Shown here: piece by piece, positions 36,871-43,927 of the stretch
Position numbering within the stretch: position 1 is the stretch's first letter
Layout of the letters: each line of letters begins with the position of its first letter
Source: Kutzneria buriramensis
Lineage (GTDB): Bacteria > Actinomycetota > Actinomycetes > Mycobacteriales > Pseudonocardiaceae
Assembly (NCBI RefSeq): GCF_043575855.1
Contig: NZ_CP144375.1
Location: 9,238,001 to 9,302,000, forward strand
DNA: 64,000 nucleotides
Reading direction: 5' to 3'
Translations under genes and position numbers: made by a program
The notes under the pieces: generated by a model
What the model was told of the DNA's origin: nothing
The model's input: the letters and a program-made list of their open reading frames with translations, nothing else
Databases searched by the model: none

Positions 36871-37193
36871 CGGTGGGCGACACGTACGAGGTCAAGAACA
36901 CCAGCATGACCGGCAGCGCGATCGGCAGCGGGAACGTCGTCAGCTTCAACAGCTCCGTGAATCCGTTGCTGGACGCGCTGGTCGACCAGAGGGACGCGTT
37001 GCTGCGCGACGCGCCGGGCAGCGGCCGCGACGAGGTGCGGGAGCGCCTGGACGCGATCGAGGCGCAGCTGCGCGCCTCCCGTCCGGACAAGGAGGTCGTG
37101 CGCGGGGCGTGGCAGCGCATCGCCGCCGTGGTCGGTGTGCTCAGCGAGCCCGTCATGGAGATCACCAAGCTCATCGCCACGTTCCTGGCCTGA
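36867..37193 (+). CDS. Small protein with RHIM-like N-terminal motif
   Basis: 108 aa. The ATG overlaps the previous stop (ATGA), so the pair is translationally coupled. Residues 11-25 read NTSMTGSAIGSGNVV, a close match to the C-terminal motif of its partner. The middle is a charged helix (DEVRERLDAIEAQLRAS) and the C-terminus is an apolar helix (ITKLIATFLA) that could contact the membrane. The shared I-G-x-x-N-x-(I/V) core resembles amyloid-type signalling motifs, so homotypic assembly with the membrane partner is a reasonable guess. No enzyme motif is visible. Confidence 0.7.
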   Translation: MTVGDTYEVKNTSMTGSAIGSGNVVSFNSSVNPLLDALVDQRDALLRDAPGSGRDEVRERLDAIEAQLRASRPDKEVVRGAWQRIAAVVGVLSEPVMEITKLIATFLA

Positions 37194-37200
37194 GTTCGCC

Positions 37201-37944
37201 CTAGCGGAGCTGGGAGTTGCCGTCCGGGCCGCCGGTGTGCTCCAGGCGGCTGGCGTAGCAGTCCTTCTCACCGAAGCCCTGCTGGTCGCACCAGGCGTTG
37301 GCCTGCGCGGCGGTGGGGAAGGCGTCCGCGTCCATGGTGACCCAGAAGTCGCGGCCGCTGTAGTTGGTGTAGTCGCCGGAGTACAGCAGGATCGACTTCG
37401 GGTAGCGGGCGCGCAGCGTCTGGAAGTCGGCCATGATGCTGGGGTAGTCGTAGCTCACGCCGTTCACCACCAGGCCGGGCCGCTTGGACGAGATCTGCGG
37501 CGCCCACTGTCCGACAAGGGATTCCGCCGTCGCGTGGTCGGCGGCCGCCTGCGCCTGGAGGTCCGCCACGGTGGCCGGCCCCGTCGTGGTGGTGGTCGTC
37601 GGCTCGGTCGTGGTGGTGGGCTCCGTGGTGGTCGTTCTGGGAGCCGTCGACGACAGCGGCGGCGCGCCGACCGTGACCGTCGGCGTGGCCTCGTTTGTGA
37701 AGTGCGGCAACACGAACACGACGACGCCGGTGGCGATGAGCGTGACCGCAGCGGCCGTCGCGACGATCGGCACCAGCAGGCTGCCCTGTGACCGATGGCG
37801 TGACTGTTGCGGGGCGACCGGCGGCGGTACGGGATGCGGAATCGTCTGCGGCTCCAGCGATGGCGGCGCGAGCGGCGTGCCGCACTTTCCGCAGAACCGA
37901 GCGGTGGGGGCGTTGTCCCGGTCGCACTTCGGGCATGCCGTCAT
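37201..37944 (-). CDS. Zinc-ribbon, single-pass membrane protein
   Basis: 247 aa. The N-terminal zinc ribbon has C4, C7, C18 and C21 (CPKC...CGKC), followed by a Pro-rich cytoplasmic stretch, a membrane helix at about 57-80 (VPIVATAAAVTLIATGVVVFVL), a Thr-rich extracytoplasmic linker (TTTTEPTTTTEPTTTTTTG) and a C-terminal domain with two Cys (WCDQQGFGEKDCYA) and YSGDYTNYSGRDFW. This architecture is common in actinobacterial envelope proteins of unknown role. It is convergent with the preceding pair, only 7 nt apart. Confidence 0.75.
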   Translation of the reverse strand: MTACPKCDRDNAPTARFCGKCGTPLAPPSLEPQTIPHPVPPPVAPQQSRHRSQGSLLVPIVATAAAVTLIATGVVVFVLPHFTNEATPTVTVGAPPLSSTAPRTTTTEPTTTTEPTTTTTTGPATVADLQAQAAADHATAESLVGQWAPQISSKRPGLVVNGVSYDYPSIMADFQTLRARYPKSILLYSGDYTNYSGRDFWVTMDADAFPTAAQANAWCDQQGFGEKDCYASRLEHTGGPDGNSQLR

Positions 37945-38016
37945 GGCGTTTAGTTCGCCGCCGGGACGAGTCCGTTAGCGGGGTGAACTCGAATGGGGGA
38001 AGGCCGCGAGGGCGTG

Positions 38017-38022
38017 TACGGT
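38017..38022 (+). promoter_or_regulatory. -10 element of a probably leaderless trpF transcript
   Basis: TACGGT ends 8 nt before the ATG of trpF (38031), so transcription would start at or next to the start codon. No Shine-Dalgarno is present. The histidine kinase gene at 50820 has an almost identical TACGGTGCG context. Confidence 0.45.
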
Positions 38023-38030
38023 GCGGACAC

Positions 38031-38687
38031 ATGGGGACCAGAACGCCCGTGAAGATCTGCGGTCTGACCAGGCCCGAGGACGTGGACGCGGTCGTCGAGG
38101 CGGGGGCCGACGCCATCGGCTTCGTCTTCTACCCGCCCAGCGCCCGATACGTGACGCCGCAACGAGCCGCCGAGCTGGCCGCGCGGCTGCCGGCGTTCGT
38201 CACGCCGGTGCTGCTGTTCGTGAACACGCCAGCCGACGACGTGATCGCCGCCGCGTCGGCGATTCCCGGCGCGCTGCTTCAGTTCCACGGCGACGAGACG
38301 CCCGAGGAGTGCTGGGCCTCCTCGCGGCAGGGGCACAGCGCTTTCCTGCGGGCGGCCCGCATTCCGCTGGATCCGGACGGCCCGCCGTTCGACCTGATCG
38401 GTTTCTCGAAGCGTTTCGACCGGGCCAAGGCGATTCTGTTGGATGCTCACGTCCCCGGTTACGGCGGCGGCGGGCGCACCTTCGACTGGTCGCTGCTGCC
38501 GGCCGCGCCCGACGCGCACCTCGTGCTGTCCGGCGGGCTCACCCCCGACAACGTCGCGGACGGCATCGCCGCGCTGCGGCCGCTCTGCCGGACCCTCGCC
38601 GTCGACGTCAGCTCCGGCGTGGAGGCGTCCAAGGGCATCAAGGACCACGGCAAGGTCCGGGCGTTCATCGAGGCCGTTCGGGGCTAG
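38031..38687 (+). CDS. trpF: Phosphoribosylanthranilate isomerase
   Basis: 218 aa. Converts N-(5'-phosphoribosyl)anthranilate to the carboxyphenylamino-deoxyribulose phosphate in tryptophan synthesis. The TIM barrel begins VKICGLTRPEDV, with the catalytic Cys in KICG; further motifs are GADAIGFVFYPPSARYV, LQFHGDE, LSGGLTPDNV and VDVSSGVE (catalytic Asp). The length is normal. The gene is away from other trp genes here. The transcript appears leaderless (see the -10 at 38017). Confidence 0.93.
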   Translation: MGTRTPVKICGLTRPEDVDAVVEAGADAIGFVFYPPSARYVTPQRAAELAARLPAFVTPVLLFVNTPADDVIAAASAIPGALLQFHGDETPEECWASSRQGHSAFLRAARIPLDPDGPPFDLIGFSKRFDRAKAILLDAHVPGYGGGGRTFDWSLLPAAPDAHLVLSGGLTPDNVADGIAALRPLCRTLAVDVSSGVEASKGIKDHGKVRAFIEAVRG

Positions 38688-38694
38688 CAAGTCA

Positions 38695-38713
38695 TTGAGC
38701 GTTCAACTATAGT
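38695..38713 (+). promoter_or_regulatory. MarR-like inverted repeat overlapping a promoter
   Basis: TTGAGCGTTCAA (38695-38706) is a 12-bp palindrome with one mismatch. It is followed one base later by TATAGT (38708-38713), a good -10. The position suggests repression of the VOC gene by a MarR-type regulator, since TTGAACGTTCAA-like sites are typical for that family. Confidence 0.4.
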
Positions 38714-38738
38714 GGTGGGGACCCGAGAGGAGACCGTC

Positions 38739-39269
38739 ATGCCGCAACCGGAAGGCGCCGAGCTGGAGGCCGTGCGGGCCCGCCGCGCCGAGCTCAAGGA
38801 CAAGTACCTGCGGCCCGTCGGGGAGCGGCCCGCCACCCCGGTCCGGGGCGTGCACCACCTGGCCCTGGTCGCCAAGGACGTCGAGACGACCATCCGCTTC
38901 TACCAGGAGTTCCTCGGCTTCCCGCTGGTCGAGCTGGTGGAGAACCGCGACTACGCCGGCTCCAGCCACTTCTTCTTCGACCTGGGCAACCGCAATCTGC
39001 TGGGCTTCTTCGACTTCCCCGGCCACGAGCAGCCCGACTACATCGAGACCATCGGCGCCGTCCAGCACCTGGCGCTGTCCGTCGACGCCGAGCACTTCGC
39101 CGCCATCAAGGCCAAGCTCGACGCCGAGGGCATCGACTACCTCGGCCCCGACCGCGGCGTCGAGGACAGCATCTACGTCCGCGACCCCAACGGTGTCGGC
39201 CTGGAGTTCTATGCCGAGGAGCTGGGCATCTTCAACGGCGAGTCCCTGCACCTCGACGGCGCGGAGTGA
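38739..39269 (+). CDS. VOC-family (glyoxalase/extradiol dioxygenase fold) protein
   Basis: 176 aa from ATG 38739, which has GAGAGGAG about 6 nt upstream; an earlier in-frame GTG at 38712 overlaps the promoter. The VOC fold shows GVHHLALVAKDVETTIRFYQ at the start and VQHLALSVD plus YVRDPNGVGLEF in the second half, with candidate metal ligands His (VHHL), His (VQHL) and Glu (LEF). Substrate cannot be told. The MarR-like operator suggests induction by an aromatic or other small molecule. Confidence 0.8.
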   Translation: MPQPEGAELEAVRARRAELKDKYLRPVGERPATPVRGVHHLALVAKDVETTIRFYQEFLGFPLVELVENRDYAGSSHFFFDLGNRNLLGFFDFPGHEQPDYIETIGAVQHLALSVDAEHFAAIKAKLDAEGIDYLGPDRGVEDSIYVRDPNGVGLEFYAEELGIFNGESLHLDGAE

Positions 39270-39345
39270 CCGCCTGACGTGCGGTTGTCACTCCCGGCTG
39301 GTTCGAGGGCGTCCGTGGATGTCCGGCGTTGTGCGACGGTGTTCC

Positions 39346-39798
39346 TCACGGTGCGATCGGCCGGGCGAAGTGGAAGGCGCTGATGTCGAACCGGTGGCGG
39401 AGGTAGAAGCGGTGGGCCGCGGTGTTGACGACGCCGGAGTCGAGCTCCATGCGGTCGCAACCGGCGCGGCGTCCCACCTCCGTCAGCTCGTCCACCACGC
39501 GGGCGCCGAAGCCCCGCGACCGGGACTCCTCGGCGGTGACCAGGTCATCGACGAACAGGACGCGTCCACGGCTGGTGACCAGTATCCGGTAGCCCGCCGC
39601 AGCCAGCGGCAGCCCGGATGGCGAGTAGGCGACCAGGTAGCGCAATCCCTGTTCGAAGCCGTCGGTCACCAGCTCGGCGAACAGCTCGTCGCTCATGGCC
39701 GGCCGCAAGCGGCGCAGCAGCGGCAGCAGATCGGACCTCAGCAGCGGGACATCGTCCGACGTCAGCTCCTTGAAGACCACGTCCACCGTTCCGTTCAT
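39346..39798 (-). CDS. GNAT-family N-acetyltransferase
   Basis: 150 aa. ATG 39798 has GGGAAGGGGGA upstream. The GNAT core is LFVDDLVTAEESRSRGFGARVVDEL (motif A with the acetyl-CoA pyrophosphate loop R-S-R-G-F-G) followed by CDRMELDSGVVNTAAHRFYLRHRF, typical of single-domain acetyltransferases. The substrate is unknown. It lies downstream of hmp on the same strand, but a 38-bp perfect palindrome separates them. Confidence 0.85.
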   Translation of the reverse strand: MNGTVDVVFKELTSDDVPLLRSDLLPLLRRLRPAMSDELFAELVTDGFEQGLRYLVAYSPSGLPLAAAGYRILVTSRGRVLFVDDLVTAEESRSRGFGARVVDELTEVGRRAGCDRMELDSGVVNTAAHRFYLRHRFDISAFHFARPIAP

Positions 39799-39830
39799 GC
39801 CGCGGGTCCCCCTTCCCAACGTGTGACCAG

Positions 39831-39868
39831 TGCCTTCAGGCATGCTGCCGGCAGCATGCCTGAAGGCA
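39831..39868. terminator. Perfect 38-bp palindrome between hmp and the GNAT gene
   Basis: TGCCTTCAGGCATGCTGCC (39831-39849) is followed directly by its exact reverse complement (39850-39868) with no spacer. It lies 63 nt past the hmp stop and 32 nt before the GNAT start (minus-strand sense). It could be a hairpin terminator of the nsrR-hmp transcript or an operator. The lack of any mismatch is unusual. Confidence 0.6.
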
Positions 39869-39931
39869 ATCGACGTCGGTGGGTGCGGGAGCCGACGGCT
39901 TCGACGACCACCTGTGGAACCGGCGCGGCTG

Positions 39932-41152
39932 TCAGCCGATGGGCGTCGGGTCGCCGCTCGGCAGGCGGTCGGCGTCGGTGGACCACAGGTCCGCGCCGAA
40001 CACCTCGAAGTGCACGCGGTCGGCCGGCATGCCACGGCGCAGTAAGGAGGCGCGGACGTCTCGCATGAACGGCAGCGGGCCGCACAGGTAGGCGGCCGCG
40101 CCGGCCGCGAGCGGGATCTCGTCCGGCCGCACGAGGCCGGCGCGCGAGGTCGGGCCGGCCTCGTACTCGTAGAACCTGATGTGCTCGAACGAATGCAGCC
40201 GAGCGCCGTGTCGGGTCATGTGCCCGGACAGCGCGTGCCGGCCAGGGTCGCGTTCGGCGTGGACGGCCACGGCCGGCCGCAGCGGCTGCTCCCTGCCCAG
40301 GTGCTCGATCATCGCCGCCATCGGCGTGATGCCGATGCCGGCGCTGACGAGGAGCAGGGGCGTCATCTCCTCGTCGAGCGTGAGATCGCCGAACGGCCGG
40401 CTCACGCCGACGGTGTCGCCGACGTTGAGGCGATCCGCGATGTGACAGGACACGAGCCCGTCCGGCGCGCCGCCGGTCCCGCGCGCCGGACGTACGGTGA
40501 TCCGCAGCGCCGAGTGCCCGGCGGCGTGGGAAATCGTGTACTGGCGTGACTGCCTTCCCGCACCAGGGAGATCGACGGTGACGGTGACGTACTGGCCGGG
40601 CCGGTGCTCGGGCACAGCGCCGGATTCCGGCGCCAGCAGCAGGGAAACCGCCTCGTGTGCCTCGTCGTACTTGCCGACCACCCGCCACGGCGCGTGGGGC
40701 TGGGCCGGGTCGACGCCTTTCTCTTGGTAGAGGCGGGTTTCGGCGGCGATGAGCCGGACCGCGAACAGCCAGAAGACCTCGTCCCAGGCGACTTCCACCT
40801 CCGGTGTCACCGCGGGGCCGAGGACACGCGCCACGGCCGCCAGCAGGTGCCGCCCGACGATCGTGTACTGCTCGGGACGGATGCCCAGGGAAGCGTGCTT
40901 GTGCGCGATCCGCCGCACCACCGGGTCGACGGGTACACCGTCGCCGACGAGGCTCTGCGCGTACGCGATCACCGCGCCGGCCAGGGCCTTCTGCTGGTCG
41001 CCGTTGGCCTGGCTGCCCCGGTTGAACACGTCGAGCAGCGCCGGGTGCTCGGCGAACATGGCGGCGTAGAAGGATGTGCTGATGTCGACGGCCGCCGTGC
41101 GGACGGCAGGCAGCGTCGCGGCCACGATCGTGGTCGATGACGAGGAGAGCAT
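39932..41152 (-). CDS. hmp: Flavohemoglobin, nitric oxide dioxygenase
   Basis: 406 aa. Converts NO and O2 to nitrate using NAD(P)H, protecting from nitrosative stress. The globin domain (1-140) has the distal-side stretch FNRGSQANGDQQKALAGAV and proximal His in IAHKHASLGI. An FNR-like FAD domain follows (RQYTISHAAG), then the NAD domain (LLVSAGIGITPMAAMIEHL and YLCGPLPFM). Length matches the family. It begins 10 nt after nsrR ends, so the two form an operon under NsrR control. Confidence 0.93.
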   Translation of the reverse strand: MLSSSSTTIVAATLPAVRTAAVDISTSFYAAMFAEHPALLDVFNRGSQANGDQQKALAGAVIAYAQSLVGDGVPVDPVVRRIAHKHASLGIRPEQYTIVGRHLLAAVARVLGPAVTPEVEVAWDEVFWLFAVRLIAAETRLYQEKGVDPAQPHAPWRVVGKYDEAHEAVSLLLAPESGAVPEHRPGQYVTVTVDLPGAGRQSRQYTISHAAGHSALRITVRPARGTGGAPDGLVSCHIADRLNVGDTVGVSRPFGDLTLDEEMTPLLLVSAGIGITPMAAMIEHLGREQPLRPAVAVHAERDPGRHALSGHMTRHGARLHSFEHIRFYEYEAGPTSRAGLVRPDEIPLAAGAAAYLCGPLPFMRDVRASLLRRGMPADRVHFEVFGADLWSTDADRLPSGDPTPIG

Positions 41153-41162
41153 CGTCGTACCC

Positions 41163-41582
41163 CTAGGTCAGAGTAAGCAGAGTGGTGCCCGTGGGCGGCG
41201 CGATCAGGTCCTGGAGCACGACGTCGTCGAGGGAGGCGAAGAAGGCCTCCTGGGCGTTCCGCAGCGCGCCGCGCAGCCGGCAGGCGGCGCGCAGCGGGCA
41301 GGGCGGAGTGTCGCAGTCGACGACCTCGGCGACTCCCTCGAAGTCGCGGACGATGCGACCGACGGAGGCCCCCAGGGTGGCGTCGGGCAGCGTGATGCCG
41401 CCGCCGCGTCCGCGCGTCGTGGTCAGCCAGCCGGGGCGCTGCAGTCGCTGGACGACCTTGGCGACGTGGTTGCGCGGCACGTCGAGTGCCGCCGCGAGCT
41501 CGTCGATCGTCAACTGCCGGCGCTGGGCGGCCGCCAACATCAGGATCCGCAAGGCGATGTCGGTGGCTCGGCTGAGGTGCAC
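41163..41582 (-). CDS. nsrR: Rrf2-family nitric-oxide-responsive repressor NsrR
   Basis: 139 aa from GTG 41582. The winged helix-turn-helix is at about 24-60 (TIDELAAALDVPRNHVAKVV) and the iron-sulfur cysteines are C90, C95 and C101 (CDTPPCPLRAAC). NsrR holds an Fe-S cluster that reacts with NO and releases DNA. It precedes hmp, its classic target. The gene has no Shine-Dalgarno; TAGCGT lies 6 nt before the GTG, so the message is probably leaderless. Confidence 0.92.
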   Translation of the reverse strand: MHLSRATDIALRILMLAAAQRRQLTIDELAAALDVPRNHVAKVVQRLQRPGWLTTTRGRGGGITLPDATLGASVGRIVRDFEGVAEVVDCDTPPCPLRAACRLRGALRNAQEAFFASLDDVVLQDLIAPPTGTTLLTLT

Positions 41583-41588
41583 GGGGCA

Positions 41589-41619
41589 ACGCTAGCCAAA
41601 AGAGGTATTGCCCGTACCT
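41589..41619 (-). promoter_or_regulatory. nsrR-hmp promoter with candidate NsrR operator
   Basis: On the minus strand TAGCGT (41594-41589) ends 6 nt before the nsrR GTG. Around the expected -35 there is an inverted repeat AGGTA (41603-41607) / TACCT (41615-41619), 7 of 10 pairs matching per half-site. A site overlapping the -35 suits autorepression. Confidence 0.5.
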
Positions 41620-41744
41620 GTTCTGTGTTCGTGATCACCGGGCGCGTGTTCGCCGTTGTACGGCGGTGTTCGGAATCGCGCCTGCGCAACGGTGTCGCCC
41701 ACCAGGCTGGCCGCCGACGGTCCAACCGAAGGAGCAGATCCTCG

Positions 41745-42344
41745 ATGAGACGCACCCTTGCCCGGCTCGCCCTGATGGCACTCGGACTCGGCCTCACGGT
41801 CTTCGGCGTCGAGCCGATCGCCGACGCCGCGCCGGCCGCTCCCGCGACGGTGAATGCCCCGTTGGGCGGCATGATGCTGAACGAGTACTGCATCGCGCTC
41901 GGCTACCAGGGCGCGGAGGTCTCCGACAACGGCCAGTCCAACCCGTGGGTGTGCTACTACGGCGGCGGCCAGTACTGGACCCCGCTGGACCTGTTCGGCG
42001 CCTGCCGCTGGCAGTTCCGGGACCTGGGGGCCGCCGGGTTCAACGTCACCTACGCCGGCAACGGCAACTGCTCCGCGCTCAACGCCAACAGCTACGGGGT
42101 CGGCACCGACCTGAACCGCATCGGCGACTACTGCCGGTCGCTGGGGTACCAGGACGCTTACGTCGCCTACAAGAACGTCGGCGGCTGGCGTTGCCGGTCG
42201 GGCAACACCCTGTATCCGCTCGACCTGCATGCCGCCTGCCGCTTCACGAATGCGTCCCTGGTCGCCCAGGGGTACAGCCTGGTGTCGTACTTCCACGACT
42301 ACGGGGCCACCTTCCACATCACCTGCGTGTACCTGAAGCGCTGA
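41745..42344 (+). CDS. Secreted protein with two copies of a 3-Cys domain
   Basis: 199 aa. ATG 41745 has GAAGGAG about 10 nt upstream. A signal peptide (residues 1-33, MRRTLARLALMALGLGLTVF, cleavage near ADAAPA) leads to two tandem domains of about 60 residues. Copy 1 runs NEYCIALGYQG...WVCYY...PLDLFGACRWQF; copy 2 runs GDYCRSLGYQD...WRCRS...PLDLHAACRFTN. Each has three Cys and LGYQ, W-x-C and PLDL-A-CR motifs. An additional Cys lies between the copies (GNCSALN) and one near the C-terminus. Exported, disulfide-stabilised, probably a binding protein; function unknown. Confidence 0.82.
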   Translation: MRRTLARLALMALGLGLTVFGVEPIADAAPAAPATVNAPLGGMMLNEYCIALGYQGAEVSDNGQSNPWVCYYGGGQYWTPLDLFGACRWQFRDLGAAGFNVTYAGNGNCSALNANSYGVGTDLNRIGDYCRSLGYQDAYVAYKNVGGWRCRSGNTLYPLDLHAACRFTNASLVAQGYSLVSYFHDYGATFHITCVYLKR

Positions 42345-42354
42345 TCCGAGGGAG

Positions 42355-42387
42355 CGGTTGGCCCGCAGCCATGCGGGCCAACCGTTT
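42355..42387 (+). terminator. Intrinsic-type terminator after the secreted protein gene
   Basis: CGGTTGGCCCGC (42355-42366), a 6-nt loop and GCGGGCCAACCG (42373-42384) form a perfect 12-bp stem followed by TTT. It starts 11 nt past the stop. Confidence 0.8.
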
Positions 42388-42434
42388 CGGCGTTTGTGCG
42401 TGCCCGCGCGGCCGGCAGCTGGTAGACAACCGGC

Positions 42435-43040
42435 ATGCCGATCAGCCGACTGCCCGTCGACGAGCAGGTCGATGCGCTGCGCGAGATCCTCAGCCACAAC
42501 ACCGCCCTGACCGACGTGCTGGCCCGCGCCGCCGAGCTGAATCTGCCCGGCTGGTACCTGACCGCCGGCTGCGTGTTCCAGACCGTGTGGAACGTGGTCA
42601 CCGGCCGCCCCGCCACCGACGGCATCCTGGACTACGACCTGTTCTACTTCGACGGCGCCGACCTGTCCTGGGAGGCCGAGGACACCGTCATCCAGGCCGG
42701 CCGCACGGCGTTCGCCGACATCCCGGCCGAGGTCGAGATCCGCAACGAGGCGCGCGTGCACCTGTGGTACGAGCAGAAGTTCGGCGTGCCCTGCCAGCCG
42801 TACGACTCGACCGAAGCCGCCATCGACTCGTTCGCCGCCACCACCTGCTGCATCGGCATCCGGGTCGACTCCGGTGGGCGGTGGCGGGTCTATGCGCCGC
42901 ACGGCCTTTCGGATGCGTTCAACCTCGTCGTGCGTCCGAACCCGGTGCTGGCTCCTCGTGACGTGTACGAGGCGAAGACCGCCCGCTGGCGTCGGCAATG
43001 GCCCACCCTGACCGTGCTTGCCTGGCCCCAGGCCGCGTAG
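42435..43040 (+). CDS. Nucleotidyltransferase-family protein (DUF925-like)
   Basis: 201 aa. Motifs typical of this family are visible: LPGWYLTAGCVFQTVWN, then DYDLFYFD giving an Asp-x-Asp-like acidic pair, VEIRNEARVHLWY, and the C-terminal NLVVRPNPVLAPRDVYEAK. The fold belongs to the polymerase-beta nucleotidyltransferase superfamily. Substrate and physiological role are not known. It ends 2 nt before the Crp/Fnr gene start, so the two may be co-transcribed. Confidence 0.8.
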   Translation: MPISRLPVDEQVDALREILSHNTALTDVLARAAELNLPGWYLTAGCVFQTVWNVVTGRPATDGILDYDLFYFDGADLSWEAEDTVIQAGRTAFADIPAEVEIRNEARVHLWYEQKFGVPCQPYDSTEAAIDSFAATTCCIGIRVDSGGRWRVYAPHGLSDAFNLVVRPNPVLAPRDVYEAKTARWRRQWPTLTVLAWPQAA

Positions 43041-43042
43041 CC

Positions 43043-43711
43043 ATGGACGTCGACGGCAGCCTCCTCGCCTACCTGGGCCCGGCCGACCGGACCTACCTGC
43101 TCGATGCCGGCCTGAAGCGGTCGTTCGCGGCGGACGAGGTCCTGATCCGCGAGGAGGATCCGTCGGACTTCCTGCACGTGATCGTGTCGGGCTGGGTGCG
43201 GGTGTCGACGCTGTTGGACGACGGCCGGGAGCTGGTCTACGCGCTGCGCGGGCCGGGGGATGTGTTGGGGGATCTGGCGGCGCTGCACGGGTGGGAGCGG
43301 TCGGCCTCGGTTCGCAGCATCGAGCCGACGACGGTGGCGCAGCTGACGGCCGCTCGGTTCCAGGCCTGCCTGCGCGAACGGCCCGAGATCGCCATGGCGC
43401 TGATCAAGACGCTGGCGGTGCGGCTGCGGCAGGCGGAGAAGGCCCGCGTCGGGGCCGTGGAACTGGACGTCGGTCACCGCCTGGCCGCGCACCTGGCCCG
43501 CCTGATGGCCGAGCGGGGTAGGCAGACGCCCGAGGGGGTCGTGATCGACACGCCGTTCACGCAGGAGGAATTGGCCAAACAGCTCGGGGCCTCCCGACGG
43601 GCGGTGGCCCGCGCGATGGCGATGCTGCGTAGCCGCGGCGTGGTCAGCACCGGCCGCCGGCGCATCGTGGTCAGCCGCCCGGAGGTGCTGCGGTCGCTGG
43701 CCCGCGTGTGA
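43043..43711 (+). CDS. Crp/Fnr-family transcription regulator
   Basis: 222 aa from ATG 43043. The cyclic-nucleotide-binding-like beta barrel covers about 20-130 (FAADEVLIREEDPSDFLHVIVSGWVRV; GDVLGDLAAL) and is followed by the dimer helix and a winged helix (FTQEELAKQLGASRRAVARAMAMLRSRGVV). The GDVLGDLAAL loop lacks the Arg-Ser-Ala of cAMP-binding proteins, and there is no Fnr Cys cluster, so the ligand is uncertain. It could start in the last codons of the upstream gene (42998), but 43043 fits the fold better. Confidence 0.87.
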   Translation: MDVDGSLLAYLGPADRTYLLDAGLKRSFAADEVLIREEDPSDFLHVIVSGWVRVSTLLDDGRELVYALRGPGDVLGDLAALHGWERSASVRSIEPTTVAQLTAARFQACLRERPEIAMALIKTLAVRLRQAEKARVGAVELDVGHRLAAHLARLMAERGRQTPEGVVIDTPFTQEELAKQLGASRRAVARAMAMLRSRGVVSTGRRRIVVSRPEVLRSLARV

Positions 43712-43800
43712 GCCACATGGCACGTTCGCGGTGTGCCACGCGGCGCTGAGTTCCCGCCCCTTCCCGCCCATTCTGAATTCGGATCGGATTTCCGATTCGA

Positions 43801-43869
43801 ATGACGAGGGAGGGGAAAACCATGGAGAGCCACGTCATCGTGTGGATCGCCGGCGTCGCCCGCGCCTGA
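43801..43869 (+). CDS. Mini-ORF with very strong ribosome-binding site
   Basis: ATG 43822 opens a 15-residue peptide MESHVIVWIAGVARA. It is preceded by GAGGGAGGGG at 43806-43815, one of the best Shine-Dalgarno sequences in the window; the in-frame ATG at 43801 would give 22 residues. A 13-bp-stem terminator follows 21 nt after the stop, and no larger gene follows on this strand. A stand-alone short transcript making a hydrophobic peptide, or a small regulatory RNA, is possible. Upstream, GAATTCGGATCGG and CCGATTCGAAT form an imperfect inverted repeat. Confidence 0.4.
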   Translation: MTREGKTMESHVIVWIAGVARA

Positions 43870-43890
43870 TCGCCGCACACGCCTCGCTGA

Positions 43891-43923
43891 GCTCGCCGAC
43901 CGGGGCCTATCCGGTCGGCGAGC
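43891..43923. terminator. Bidirectional terminator hairpin
   Basis: GCTCGCCGACCGG (43891-43903), a 7-nt loop and its exact complement (43911-43923) make a 13-bp stem. It separates the mini-ORF from the convergent cyclase-like gene, whose stop is 5 nt away. Confidence 0.8.
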
Positions 43924-43927
43924 GTCT

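Noticed and set aside
39795..40688. A minus-strand frame overlapping hmp and the palindrome
   Set aside because: Arg/Ala-rich shadow of hmp; it also runs through the palindrome, which reads as a repeated phrase by symmetry only.
43715..43740. TGGCAC-N9-GTGCCA after the Crp/Fnr gene as a Crp binding site
   Set aside because: It does not match TGTGA-N6-TCACA, and a short-stem terminator explains it as well; too weak to call.
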